Assembly (NCBI GenBank): GCA_964405825.1
Contig: CAYOPI010000004.1
Coordinates: 31,756-95,755, forward strand
Length of the DNA stretch: 64,000 nucleotides
Source: JBHJGM01 sp964405825
GTDB taxonomy: Bacteria; Verrucomicrobiota; Verrucomicrobiia; Opitutales; JBHJGM01
Direction: 5' to 3'
Shown: piece after piece, positions 8,128 through 16,980 of the stretch
How the letters are laid out: each line of letters begins with the position of its first letter
Numbering within the stretch: the stretch's first letter is position 1
Notes under the pieces: model-generated
The model's database searches: none
Seen by the model: only the letters and a program-made list of their open reading frames with translations
What the model was told of the DNA's origin: nothing
Program-made: the position numbers and the translations under genes

Positions 8128-8152
8128 TGTGTTCTTTCCGTGAATTCTGTGG
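8128..8152. repeat. right imperfect inverted repeat of the GxxExxY unit
   Basis: TGTGTTCTTTCCGTGAATTC and five more bases, an imperfect inverse copy of 7731-7760. On the minus strand it ends two bases before the pseudogene ATG and supplies its ribosome site (GGAAAG), so it doubles as the gene's leader. Confidence 0.5.
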
Positions 8153-8171
8153 TAAGAAAACGACCCACTTC

Positions 8172-8648
8172 ATGCTGACTACGATTATCGTTCTGATGGT
8201 GGCCGGGATGGTCATGGTCGGGCTGGAGATCTTCCTGCCCGGGGCGATTCTGGGCATTCTCGGCGCCGTGGCCTTCATCGTCGCGGCGGTGCTGGCTTAC
8301 CAGGAGTACGGCCTGATTGGCGGGGGTGTCGCGGCGGCGGTCGGGCTCTTCGGTTCGGTTGGCGTGCTGGTGGCCGAGTTCACGCTGCTGCCCAAAACCA
8401 GGCTGGGCCGACGGCTTTTCCTGACCGCCAAGGTGGAGGGCAAGGCCAACGACGAACTCCTGGAAAAGGCCGACGTGGTGGGTCGCGAGGGTCAGAGCCT
8501 GACCACCCTGGCACCCAGCGGGCGCGTGCTGGTCGACGGGCAGGAATTCGAAGCCTTCAGCGAAGATGGCTTGCTCAACAAAGGCACCGTCGTCGAGGTG
8601 GTCAGCCGCGACAACTTCCGGCTGATCGTGCGCAAGAAGCCCCTGTAA
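8172..8648 (+). CDS. short NfeD-family membrane protein
   Basis: This 158-residue NfeD1a-like protein has two or three N-terminal membrane segments (IIVLMVAGMVMVGLEIFLPG; ILGAVAFIVAAVLAY; GGGVAAAVGLFGSVGVLVAEF). A C-terminal OB-fold follows (VVGREGQSLTTLAPSGRVLVDGQ, ending VVSRDNFRLIVRKK). It lacks the protease domain. Such proteins partner with flotillins, and floA follows after about 200 bases. An upstream in-frame ATG at 8124 lies within the inverted repeat of the inserted GxxExxY unit; ATG 8172 begins the conserved part and is preferred. Confidence 0.88.
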   Translation: MLTTIIVLMVAGMVMVGLEIFLPGAILGILGAVAFIVAAVLAYQEYGLIGGGVAAAVGLFGSVGVLVAEFTLLPKTRLGRRLFLTAKVEGKANDELLEKADVVGREGQSLTTLAPSGRVLVDGQEFEAFSEDGLLNKGTVVEVVSRDNFRLIVRKKPL

Positions 8649-8850
8649 ACGAACGATCCGAATCCGCCGATTCACCCGGATGGTGAAATCCGTCCTAATA
8701 CCCCGGGCCTTTCTCGCCTTTGGCCTTGATGCGAACGCCTTCCCGGTGATTGCTTAAGACAAGGAACCACCGCGCTTTGCGAATGCGCGGGTGACCACTC
8801 AAACGGATTTTCCTGGCATCTGCCGAAACCCAAGAAGAGGAAGCAACACC

Positions 8851-9882
8851 ATGGGAGACACCCTGATCATCGTCGCAGTTATCGTCGTCTTCATCATCGT
8901 CATCGTCGCGGTCATTGTTCTGCTCTCGTACATCGGGACGTGGGTGAAGGCGTTTCTGGCCGGTGCGCCGGTCGGGATTCCAACTCTGGTGGCCATGCGG
9001 CTTCGAGGGGTGCCACACGGCCTGATCGTTGACGCGCGCATCACCGCGGTGAAGGCCGGTATCGAGCTGAGCACGACCGAGCTGGAATCCCATTACCTGG
9101 CCGACGGTAACGTGATCCAGACCGTGCAGGCCCTCATCGCCGCCGAGAAAGCCGGCATCACCTTGAATTTCACGCGCGCCTGCGCCATCGACCTGGCAAC
9201 CAAGGGCACCAACAAGAGCGTGCTCGAGGCGGTGCGGACCTCGGTCAACCCGAAGGTCATCGACTGCCCCAATCCGTCCAGCGGTCGCAGCTCGATCGAC
9301 GGTGTGGCCAAGGACGGGATCCAGGTCAAAGCCCGGGCCCGCGTCACGGTGCGGACAAATCTGGACCGCTTCGTTGGCGGCGCGCAGGAGGACACCATCA
9401 TCGCCCGCGTGGGTGAGGGTATCGTCACGACGATCGGCTCGGCCGAAACCTACAAGTACGTCCTCGAAAATCCGGACACCATTTCCAAGACCGTGCTGGG
9501 CCGCGGCCTGGACGTGGGCACGGCCTTTGAGATTCTCTCCATCGACATCGCCGACCTGGACGTGGGCGAGAACATCGGCGCACAGCTGCAGGAAAGCCAG
9601 GCCGTGGCGAACAAGAACATGGCTCAGGCGCAGGCGGAAATCCGTCGTGCGGCCGCCGTCGCGCTCGAACAGGAAATGAAGGCTCGCGTCGAGGAAATGC
9701 AGGCCAAGGTCGTCGAGGCGCAGGCGCAGGTGCCGCTGGCCCTGGCCGACAGCCTGCGCAGCGGCAAGATGGGCTTCATGGACTATTACCGGCTTCAGAA
9801 CATCCAGTCGGATACCTCGATGCGCGAGTCTATCTCCAAGGCTGACGAAGGCGGAAATCCCGGCCCGATGACCGGCGCCTGA
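8851..9882 (+). CDS. floA: flotillin-like protein FloA
   Basis: This 343-residue protein is a clear FloA. An N-terminal membrane segment (residues 5-28, Val/Ile-rich) and the membrane-associated stretch FLAGAPVGIPTLVAMRLRGV lead into the SPFH domain (IQVKARARVTVRTNLDRFVGGAQED; GEGIVTTIGSAETYKYVLENP). A C-terminal Glu/Ala coiled coil follows (AQAQAEIRRAAAVALEQEM). FloA oligomerises into membrane microdomains in the inner membrane. The start is supported by an AGAGGAAG ribosome site. The context of NfeD proteins upstream and an anchored proline-rich protein downstream indicates a microdomain module. Confidence 0.95.
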   Translation: MGDTLIIVAVIVVFIIVIVAVIVLLSYIGTWVKAFLAGAPVGIPTLVAMRLRGVPHGLIVDARITAVKAGIELSTTELESHYLADGNVIQTVQALIAAEKAGITLNFTRACAIDLATKGTNKSVLEAVRTSVNPKVIDCPNPSSGRSSIDGVAKDGIQVKARARVTVRTNLDRFVGGAQEDTIIARVGEGIVTTIGSAETYKYVLENPDTISKTVLGRGLDVGTAFEILSIDIADLDVGENIGAQLQESQAVANKNMAQAQAEIRRAAAVALEQEMKARVEEMQAKVVEAQAQVPLALADSLRSGKMGFMDYYRLQNIQSDTSMRESISKADEGGNPGPMTGA

Positions 9883-9921
9883 GTCGTTCGCTCCTGACTC
9901 ACTTCAAGACCGCGAACGCCG

Positions 9922-10632
9922 ATGGAATCCTTGCTCGAACTGCTGCTGCCGGCGATCGTTCTGATCCTCTTCGTCCTGGGGAAGCTCTTCGGCAGCCGCG
10001 ACGAGGAGGAGGATGTGCCGCCGCCCGGTCGGCAGGTCCGACCCGGCCCGCCCGTCGAAACCGACGACCGCACACGCCAGATTCAGGAGGAGATTCGACG
10101 CAAGATTGCCGAACGTCGCGCGGCCCAGGAAGGCGGCGCTCCGCCACCCGTGCCGCAGCAGCCCGTTGCCCGGCAGATGCCCCCGCCCGTTCCGGCGGCT
10201 CCGCTCCAGGAGGAAACGCCCCGGCGTGGTCTGAGCCGCTACGAAGACGTCGCCGACAATCGCTGGGACCAGCAGCAGGCACCCGAAATGGAGGCTCCGG
10301 TTCAGCCCGAGTTTGCCACCCCGCCCTCGCCGGTGGCGGCCTTTCAGGCCCAGCTGGAGCAGCAGCGCCAACGCGCCGAGGAGGCCCGGCAGCGCCTGGA
10401 GCAGGCGCGGCTGGAGCGCACCCAGCAGGAACGTGAGGGTCGTTTTCGGAAGACCGCGCGCAGCTGGGGTCGCACACCCGCTGAAACCGGGGAGACCGTC
10501 GCACAGTCGGTTCAGCGCATGCTGCAAAACCCCAATGCCACCCAGCAGGCGTTTCTGTTGTACGAGATTCTGGGCACGCCCGTGGGCCTGCGTTCGCCCG
10601 ACGGCGGCCAGCGTCCGAAGTGGGAGGAATAG
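9922..10632 (+). CDS. membrane-anchored proline/glutamine-rich coiled-coil protein downstream of floA
   Basis: I recognise no named domain in this 236-residue protein. It begins with a single membrane anchor (LLELLLPAIVLILFVLGKLFG). An acidic, Pro-rich region follows (about 28-140). A Gln/Glu/Arg coiled coil (about 140-180) leads to a compact C-terminal motif (QAFLLYEILGTPVGLRSPDG). The C-terminal LLYEILGxPxGLR block looks conserved rather than random and may be an interaction peptide. It starts 39 bases after floA, so the two are probably co-transcribed and this protein may be recruited to flotillin microdomains. That role is inference from position and topology only. Confidence 0.75.
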   Translation: MESLLELLLPAIVLILFVLGKLFGSRDEEEDVPPPGRQVRPGPPVETDDRTRQIQEEIRRKIAERRAAQEGGAPPPVPQQPVARQMPPPVPAAPLQEETPRRGLSRYEDVADNRWDQQQAPEMEAPVQPEFATPPSPVAAFQAQLEQQRQRAEEARQRLEQARLERTQQEREGRFRKTARSWGRTPAETGETVAQSVQRMLQNPNATQQAFLLYEILGTPVGLRSPDGGQRPKWEE

Positions 10633-10702
10633 CTCTTCGCCGCGACGCGGCATTCACGCTTGCGCCGCACTGGCAAAAGGCTGAACGTGCGCCTTACGGC
10701 CT

Positions 10703-11218
10703 ATGAACATGATCTCCACCCGAAACCTCATGCTGCGTCCGCTGGAGGTCAGCCACGTCGACGCCTACAACCAGGGCAGCGCTGCCCTGGCCGAGGAGCT
10801 GGGGGTGGCCGTGCCGGGTTCGTGGCCGTGGAGCGAGACGGCCGAGATTCTCGACTGGGCCAAGGAGCAGCTGCAAAACGACCCCGAGCAGGACGGCTGG
10901 CTGGTCTGGCTGATCCTGCATCGCGGTTCGCACTCGCTGATTGGCGATGCGGGTTTCGGCGGGAAGCCCAACGCCGAGGGCGTGATCACTTTGGGCTACA
11001 GCATCGTGCCGGAATATCGGGTGCGCGGATACGGCTCGGAGGCAGCCGAAGCCCTGGTCGACTGGGCCTTTGCTCACGCCACGGTGAAAGCGATTGAAGC
11101 GCGCACGCCGAGCAACCACCACGCCTCGATGCGCATCCTCGAAAAGCTCGGCTTCAGTCGCCAGCGCAACGAGGAGAAGAGCGTGCTTTGGTCGCGCCAG
11201 CGGGCCGACGGGAACTAG
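10703..11218 (+). CDS. GNAT N-acetyltransferase, RimJ/RimL type
   Basis: A 171-residue GNAT protein. It opens with TRNLMLRPLE, the usual first strand of RimJ/RimL-type enzymes. The acetyl-CoA binding block is GYSIVPEYRVRGYGSEAAEALVDWAF (R/Q-x-x-G-x-G/A type). It ends with the family motif NHHASMRILEKLGF. It transfers acetyl from acetyl-CoA to an amine, often a protein N-terminus or a small molecule; the substrate is unknown. ATG 10703 or ATG 10709 are equally possible starts. It converges with the RodZ-like gene. Confidence 0.85.
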   Translation: MNMISTRNLMLRPLEVSHVDAYNQGSAALAEELGVAVPGSWPWSETAEILDWAKEQLQNDPEQDGWLVWLILHRGSHSLIGDAGFGGKPNAEGVITLGYSIVPEYRVRGYGSEAAEALVDWAFAHATVKAIEARTPSNHHASMRILEKLGFSRQRNEEKSVLWSRQRADGN

Positions 11219-11224
11219 CCTGCC

Positions 11225-12178
11225 CTAGGGCAGCGGCTCGAGGAGGTTGCCCGCGCGGTCGTGCCGCCCGAGCGAGGAGAAATACAGGCTGCCGCGCCCA
11301 ACGTAGTCGGCCCCAACCTCGATGGTCTGTGCCGCCCGTCCGTTGATCTCGAACAAGGCACCGTTGGGATTGCCGTCGACGATGACCTGCACGATGCCGT
11401 CGAGTTCAACCGGGTCCATTGTCTCGCCAGGTTGAAGCGGCTGCACCGAATTGCTGGCCGGGAAGACGATGCGCAGCGGATTGCCCGCGGGGGCTGTCAC
11501 CCGGAAGGTGAAAGGCTCGGTTTCCAGGGTACTCTCGACCGCGTCCGTATCGCCGGCGACATCGTCGGTGTCACCGCTGCTGCTGATCACCGCCTGCACC
11601 AGCAAGACCAGCAGCACAACCAGCACGATGGCACCAAGAGCAACCGCCCCGACCTTCCAATACAAGCCGACGCCGCCGAACTTGCTCAGCAGCGTCTCCA
11701 CCGGCAACCGTGGGCGATTGGCCGGATCGTCAAAGCGACTGGTATCAGCCTCGCTGGCGGAAGACCCCGCCGACACCGGGGCCTGGGTCTCGCCGGAAGG
11801 ACGCCGGCCCTCCTCGCCGTCGCCTTCGCCGGGACCATCCAACTCGATGTGACCGAGCCCGGGACGGCTCGCGCTGCTGCCCACAGAGAAATGCGTCTGC
11901 CCGCCCTCGCGCCGATGCCCGCGGCCCCCGGCGGCGGCGTTGGCCTCCATGCGCACGGCCCGAAAGTCCGTGGCGACCTTCTCGGCGTCCAGCTGCAGAT
12001 AGCGCGCGTACAGCTTCAGAAAGCCGATCTTGTAGACATCTGGCAGATCGAAATCGAACTGGTCGCCTTCGAAGAACCCCAGAAAATCACTGCGTATCTT
12101 CGTCGACTCAGCCGCCTCGCGCAGCGAGATGCCCTGACGCTTGCGCGCCTCCTCCAATCGTTGTCCAATGCTCTGCAT
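11225..12178 (-). CDS. RodZ-like HTH membrane protein
   Basis: About 317 residues. The N-terminus is the HTH_25 domain typical of RodZ (IGQRLEEARKRQGISLREAAESTKIRSDFL, then LPDVYKIGFLKLYARYLQLD). A low-complexity linker of about 100 residues leads to one membrane segment (VALGAIVLVVLLVLLVQAVI). The C-terminal periplasmic beta domain of DUF4115 type follows (TFRVTAPAGNPLRIVF ... GRAAQTIEVGADYVGRG). RodZ couples the MreB cytoskeleton to the cell-wall machinery. ATG 12178 begins the conserved HTH; longer in-frame starts to 12235 are possible. It lies directly downstream of ftsK on the same strand only in position; the strand order is ftsK then this gene. Confidence 0.8.
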   Translation of the reverse strand: MQSIGQRLEEARKRQGISLREAAESTKIRSDFLGFFEGDQFDFDLPDVYKIGFLKLYARYLQLDAEKVATDFRAVRMEANAAAGGRGHRREGGQTHFSVGSSASRPGLGHIELDGPGEGDGEEGRRPSGETQAPVSAGSSASEADTSRFDDPANRPRLPVETLLSKFGGVGLYWKVGAVALGAIVLVVLLVLLVQAVISSSGDTDDVAGDTDAVESTLETEPFTFRVTAPAGNPLRIVFPASNSVQPLQPGETMDPVELDGIVQVIVDGNPNGALFEINGRAAQTIEVGADYVGRGSLYFSSLGRHDRAGNLLEPLP

Positions 12179-12313
12179 TGCCCTCGCGCTCTTTTGAAAC
12201 GCTTTGAACGGGCCCATGCAATCCCGAAGCGCCACAGAATCAGCCCTTTGCAGGCAAGCGCCTTCGGGGCCTGCGCCTGGGAGCTGGCAAGGAGATCTGT
12301 ATCCGCCGCTCCG

Positions 12314-15061
12314 TTACAGCGAATCAATGTCCTGGAGGATTTCGCGGGGGCTGGAGCCGTTCTCGGGGCCGACGATGCCCTCGGCCTCGAGGATCTCCAT
12401 GATACGGGCAGCCCGGTTGTAGCCGATTTTCAGGCGGCGCTGCAGCATGGAAGTGCTGGCCCGCTTGGAGGCGCGGAGGACTTCCAGCGCGTCGGGCACC
12501 ATGTCGTCGTCCCACTGGCGGTCGCTGCCGGGTTTGTCGAAGGCGTCTTCCTCACCCTCGGCGTCGACGTGGGCCTGCACGTCCTCGGCGAAGCGCGGAG
12601 GACCGTTGGTGGCCTGCTGTTGGACGATCGAATTGATCTCCTCGTCGGAAACAAAGGCGCCCTGCGCGCGCACCATCTGCGCGGTGCCCGGGGGCATGAA
12701 GAGCATGTCGCCTTTGCCGATGAGTTTGTCGGCGCCCTGACCGTCGAGAATCGTGCGGCTGTCGACCTTTGAGGCGACCTTGAAGGCGATGCGGCTGGGC
12801 AGGTTGGCCTTGATCACGCCGGTGATGACGTTCACGGACGGGCGCTGGGTGGCGATGATCAGGTGGATGCCGGCGGCGCGGGCCAACTGGGCCAGACGGG
12901 CGATGCCCTGCTCGATGTCGGCGGGCGCCACCATCATCAGATCGGCCAGTTCGTCGATGATGCAGACGATGTAGGGCAGCTTGCGGTCGGGGATCTCGAT
13001 CTCCTGATCGCGCGGCACCTCGATGCTGCCGAGGGCGGCGCGCTCCTCGGGCGACATGGAGGCATCCATCTCGTCGGCCTTGGCCTTCTCCTCCTTGTCC
13101 TTGAGGATCTTGGCGTTGAAGCCGGCGACGTTGCGCACGCCCACCTGGGCAAAAATCTGGTAGCGCCGTTCCATCTCGTTGATCAGCCACTTGAGCGCAC
13201 CGGGCACCTTCTTGGGCTGGGTGACGACCGGGATCAACATGTGGGGCAGGCTGTTGAAAACCTGCATCTCCACGATCTTCGGGTCGACCATGATGAAGCG
13301 CAGATCCTCGGGGCTGGAGTGGTACAGCAGCGAGGCCACCACCGCATTGATGCAGACTGTTTTGCCCGAACCGGTCGCCCCGGCGATGAGCAGGTGCGGC
13401 ATCTTGGTCAGGTCGGCCACGACCGGCTTGCCGGTGACTTCCTTGCCCAGAACGATCGGAATCTCGGCCTTGGACTCGGCCCAGGCGCGGGACTCGATGA
13501 TCTCGCGGATGCAGACCGATGAGGGCTTTTTGTTGGGCACCTCGATGCCCACCGTGCCTTTGCCGGGAACGGGCGCGAGGATGCGCACGGCGGCCGCCTT
13601 CAGGCCCAGGGCGATGTTCTTGTCGAGATTCTCGATTTTCTCCACGCGCACGCCCGCGGCCGGCTTGACCTCGTAACGTGTGATAACCGGGCCGGTCTGG
13701 ACTTCGCTGGGCTCCACACGCACGCCAAACTGGTCGAGGATCTGCACCAGCAAATCGGCGGTGGCACGATGGTCGTCGGTCGTCTGAGGCGGCTCTTCGA
13801 CGGGTTCGGACAGCAGATCCACAGACGGGAAAACGTGATCGCCGCGGCGCTCGGGGACGGTGCCCTCGGCCTTCTCGACGCGCTCGCCGGAAACGACCTT
13901 GAGGTCGGCCTTGACCGCTTCGACCTTGGCCGGGCCCTCGGAGGTGGCGTGGAAAGGAGGCTTGGTTTCGGTGGCCGCCCGTTCCACGGGCGTGCGCTTG
14001 TTCTCGGGAATCGGTGCGAGGGTATCCTTGCGCGCCTCGCCCAGGGACAGGCGGCGACGGGCCATCTCCTTGCGCTCGGTCTCGCTGAAACCGGGACGCG
14101 ACAGCTTGATGCCGGGAGGCGGCGGGGCCTCGACAGCCGATTTCGTCGTGCTTGAACGGCGCAACAGCGGCGGGTCTTTGTCGGCGTTGCCACCGGGCAG
14201 CGGATCGGGTTCGACGGGCAGGTTGGAAGCGGCGGCCTCGGCGTCGGACGCCTCGCGGGCGGCCTTGCGTTCGGCGCGTTTCTCCGCGGCCTTGGCCGCG
14301 CGGTTGCGAATCCAGCCCGTCAGCGTATCCCAGGCCTGCGCGGGACGTTCAATAAAGATGGCGGTCAGCGCGATCAGGCTGGCCGAAACCAGAATGAAGC
14401 CGCTGCCAAAGGGCCCGAGCACCGGCCCGAGGAGCTGGCCGTGCAGGCTTTCGCCGATCAAGCCACCCCAGCCCTTCAAAAAGGTACCGGTTGCGGCGGC
14501 TTCGGCACTGCCCTGAAGGATGCGCGCCACCCCGGCACACAGGCCCAGCGTCGGCACGATCAGGGCCCACTTCCACCAGCGAAGAAACTGCGCGCGCTTG
14601 AAGAAGCACAGCAGGCTGGCCCAAAGCAGGAAGACCGGCCCCATCCAGGCCATCGCCCCGACAAGATAGTATCCCAGCGCGGCAAAGGTTGCTCCGAGCG
14701 GTCCGACCGGATTTCCGTTCTCAAGGACCTCGGTGGTATTGGTCAGAAAGGCCAGCGGGCCGCCTTCGGAGCCGTCGCTGCTGAGGCGTCCGTAAAAGTC
14801 CTGGCCCGGTGCGTAGCTCAGCAGGCTCGCACTCATCAGGACCGTCGCCGTCAGCACCACCAGTCCCAATACCGGGCGCGAACGCGGTGTGCGCCGGCCG
14901 ATGGAGGTGGCGATCTCGGCCTCACCGTCGCCCTTGAGGGTGCCCCTGGGCTTGGCACCTTTGCGAAATTCCTTGGGCGGAGGTGCGTCCTTGGCCTTCT
15001 TGCGCTCGGGACGTTTCTTGGCCGCCTTTTTTGCGGCGGGCTTCTTTGCCTTGGATTTCAT
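12314..15061 (-). CDS. ftsK: DNA translocase FtsK/SpoIIIE
   Basis: A 915-residue FtsK. A Lys/Ala/Pro-rich N-terminus is followed by four membrane segments (about 62-245), then a charged linker. The motor domain carries the Walker A GATGSGKT (near residue 560), DPKIVEMQVFNSLPHM, the Walker B region CIIDELADLMM (near 697) and IATQRPSVNVITGVIKANLPS. The C-terminal winged-helix gamma domain (SMLQRRLKIGYNRAARIMEILE) reads polar DNA sequences that orient the motor. FtsK anchors at the division septum and pumps DNA so that chromosome dimers are resolved at dif. The gene is complete and has a normal length. Confidence 0.97.
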   Translation of the reverse strand: MKSKAKKPAAKKAAKKRPERKKAKDAPPPKEFRKGAKPRGTLKGDGEAEIATSIGRRTPRSRPVLGLVVLTATVLMSASLLSYAPGQDFYGRLSSDGSEGGPLAFLTNTTEVLENGNPVGPLGATFAALGYYLVGAMAWMGPVFLLWASLLCFFKRAQFLRWWKWALIVPTLGLCAGVARILQGSAEAAATGTFLKGWGGLIGESLHGQLLGPVLGPFGSGFILVSASLIALTAIFIERPAQAWDTLTGWIRNRAAKAAEKRAERKAAREASDAEAAASNLPVEPDPLPGGNADKDPPLLRRSSTTKSAVEAPPPPGIKLSRPGFSETERKEMARRRLSLGEARKDTLAPIPENKRTPVERAATETKPPFHATSEGPAKVEAVKADLKVVSGERVEKAEGTVPERRGDHVFPSVDLLSEPVEEPPQTTDDHRATADLLVQILDQFGVRVEPSEVQTGPVITRYEVKPAAGVRVEKIENLDKNIALGLKAAAVRILAPVPGKGTVGIEVPNKKPSSVCIREIIESRAWAESKAEIPIVLGKEVTGKPVVADLTKMPHLLIAGATGSGKTVCINAVVASLLYHSSPEDLRFIMVDPKIVEMQVFNSLPHMLIPVVTQPKKVPGALKWLINEMERRYQIFAQVGVRNVAGFNAKILKDKEEKAKADEMDASMSPEERAALGSIEVPRDQEIEIPDRKLPYIVCIIDELADLMMVAPADIEQGIARLAQLARAAGIHLIIATQRPSVNVITGVIKANLPSRIAFKVASKVDSRTILDGQGADKLIGKGDMLFMPPGTAQMVRAQGAFVSDEEINSIVQQQATNGPPRFAEDVQAHVDAEGEEDAFDKPGSDRQWDDDMVPDALEVLRASKRASTSMLQRRLKIGYNRAARIMEILEAEGIVGPENGSSPREILQDIDSL

Positions 15062-15341
15062 CGTCTAGGAATCGATGGGCGGAGGCGGCCCGAGAGTGAA
15101 GGCGCGGACCTGCACAGGCCGCACGGACCGCTGGCGGATGCCGACGGTGCCCCCTTCCCTCATCGTCAAATTCGCTGCAACGCTAATGGCGCCCCCTCTT
15201 GCCCTGAGTGAAACAGATTAAGGCCCCTCTCAGGCCAGACAAGCCCGAAGCCGGTGCCCCCGGCGACCACCGCTGGCACCCCCAAGGACCCGTCAGACGC
15301 CCGCTTGACCGGGGCCTGCGCTCGCGTATGCTGGTTCGCTT

Positions 15342-16295
15342 ATGCCAACGGTACGTTTCGAGGCGATTTACCAGCAACGCGTCTGGGGTGGGCGCAAGCT
15401 GGCCGACGCGCTGGGCCGTACCCTGCCCGAGGCGGATGTTCCCTACGGCGAGGCTTGGGAGATCGTCGACCGCCCGGAGGCCAACTCAAGCATCTCCGGC
15501 GGCCCGCACATCGGCAAGACCCTCCGCGAAGCCCTCCAGGCCGACGCCGCCGCGCTCATGGGCCCAGGTTGGGATGCTGCGAAACCATTCCCGCTGCTGG
15601 TGAAGTGGCTGGACTGCCGCGAACGCCTGAGCCTGCAGGTACACCCGCCGGCCTCGGTCGCCCCGAGCCTTGGCGGGGAGCCCAAGACCGAGAACTGGTT
15701 CATCGCCCAGGCCGAAGCGGACGCCTCCCTCATCGTGGGCCTGCGTCAGGGCGTCGACCGCGATGCGTTTGAGAAAGCACTCCAGGCAGAGGAACTGGAG
15801 CGCTGCCTGCACCGCTTTCCCGTGCGGGCGGGCCAGTCGATTTTCGTGCCCAGTGGGCGTCTGCACGCCATCGATGCGGGCAACCTTATCCTCGAGATTC
15901 AGCAGAATTCCGACACCACCTACCGCGTTTACGACTGGGGGCGGGTGGGCCTGGACGGCCAGCCCCGCCAGCTGCACCTCGAGCAGTCAATGCAGAGCAT
16001 CGACTGGGACGACGCCGAGCCCGAGCCCATCACCACCGGCACCGGCGAGACCATCCTGGCCGACTGCCCGCACTTTCGCCTGCGTTACCAGCTGATTGGT
16101 CCGGGTATGGGTCTGGAGTTCCCGGCCTCGGAGCAGCCGTTTCTGCTTTCGATCATCGACGGCCGGCTCAAGGACGTCGACACCGGCGAGTCCCTGCAAC
16201 GCGGCGAGAACGTGCTGGTGCCCTTTGCCGACGGAGGGCGCTTCACCGCCGAGGCGCCGGCCGCCGTCATTGTCACCGACCACTTTGTGAACTAG
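15342..16295 (+). CDS. manA: class I mannose-6-phosphate isomerase
   Basis: A 317-residue cupin-fold isomerase interconverting mannose-6-phosphate and fructose-6-phosphate. Zinc-ligand motifs are present: LSLQVHPP with Gln99 and His101, PKTENWF with Glu117, and a later His in PSGRLHAID. The active-site block EIQQNSDTTYRVYDWGR is the short bacterial class I form. It supplies mannose precursors for surface polysaccharides or allows mannose use. The 280-base space separating it from the divergent ftsK presumably holds both promoters; I see no convincing motifs there. grpE and dnaJ follow on the same strand. Confidence 0.93.
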   Translation: MPTVRFEAIYQQRVWGGRKLADALGRTLPEADVPYGEAWEIVDRPEANSSISGGPHIGKTLREALQADAAALMGPGWDAAKPFPLLVKWLDCRERLSLQVHPPASVAPSLGGEPKTENWFIAQAEADASLIVGLRQGVDRDAFEKALQAEELERCLHRFPVRAGQSIFVPSGRLHAIDAGNLILEIQQNSDTTYRVYDWGRVGLDGQPRQLHLEQSMQSIDWDDAEPEPITTGTGETILADCPHFRLRYQLIGPGMGLEFPASEQPFLLSIIDGRLKDVDTGESLQRGENVLVPFADGGRFTAEAPAAVIVTDHFVN

Positions 16296-16317
16296 GGCGT
16301 ATTTGCCCAAGACCAAG

Positions 16318-16914
16318 ATGACCCAGACCGATTCCAAAGCCGAATCCGACGAGCCCACGCCGCCTTCCGCAACCAGGGAGGCAGATCTGTCCGAGGCGGA
16401 GGAGACCTCCGCCGAGCCTTCGGACACTGCGGCGCTGCTCGCCCGCCTCGACGAGGTACAGGCACAGCTGGCCCAGGAAAAGGAGCGTTACCTGCGCGCG
16501 GTGGCCGACCTGGACAACTTCCGCCGCCGCGTCGCCCGCGATAAAGAGGAACTGCGTCAGTTCGGGCTGACCGACTTTGTGCAAAGCCTGCTGCCCGCGC
16601 TGGACAACCTGCAGCTGGGCCTGCAGGCCCTCGACACGCACGATCTGCCCAAGCAAGCCGCGGGCATGCTCGAGGGTTTCCGTTTCGTGGGCCAGCAGAT
16701 CCAGAAGGTCTTTTCCGAGCATGGCGTCGAGACGCTTGAGCCTGAGGGCGAGACCTTCGACCCCAACCTGCACGACTGCGTCTCGCACGAGCCCAGCGAC
16801 ACCATCGCCGAAGACACCGTCATTCGCGTGATGCGCACCGGCTACCGACTGAACGGTCGCCTGCTGCGGCCCGCCTCTGTCGTCGTGTCCAGCGGTGCTT
16901 CGACGGCTGAGTAA
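16318..16914 (+). CDS. grpE: nucleotide exchange factor GrpE
   Basis: A 198-residue GrpE. A disordered acidic N-terminus leads to a long coiled coil (LLARLDEVQAQLAQEKERYL) with the family core RAVADLDNFRRRVARDKEEL. The C-terminal beta domain is ETFDPNLHDCVSHEPS ... VMRTGYRLNGRLLRPASVVVS. GrpE releases ADP from DnaK. ATG 16318 is preferred over an upstream in-frame TTG at 16303. dnaJ follows 66 bases later; dnaK is not in the window. Confidence 0.95.
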   Translation: MTQTDSKAESDEPTPPSATREADLSEAEETSAEPSDTAALLARLDEVQAQLAQEKERYLRAVADLDNFRRRVARDKEELRQFGLTDFVQSLLPALDNLQLGLQALDTHDLPKQAAGMLEGFRFVGQQIQKVFSEHGVETLEPEGETFDPNLHDCVSHEPSDTIAEDTVIRVMRTGYRLNGRLLRPASVVVSSGASTAE

Positions 16915-16980
16915 GCCGGCCGCGCGCCCTCGAATCTTTCGCCTGTTCGCGTTTCAACTCGACCTGCCCAAGAGCCCGCC

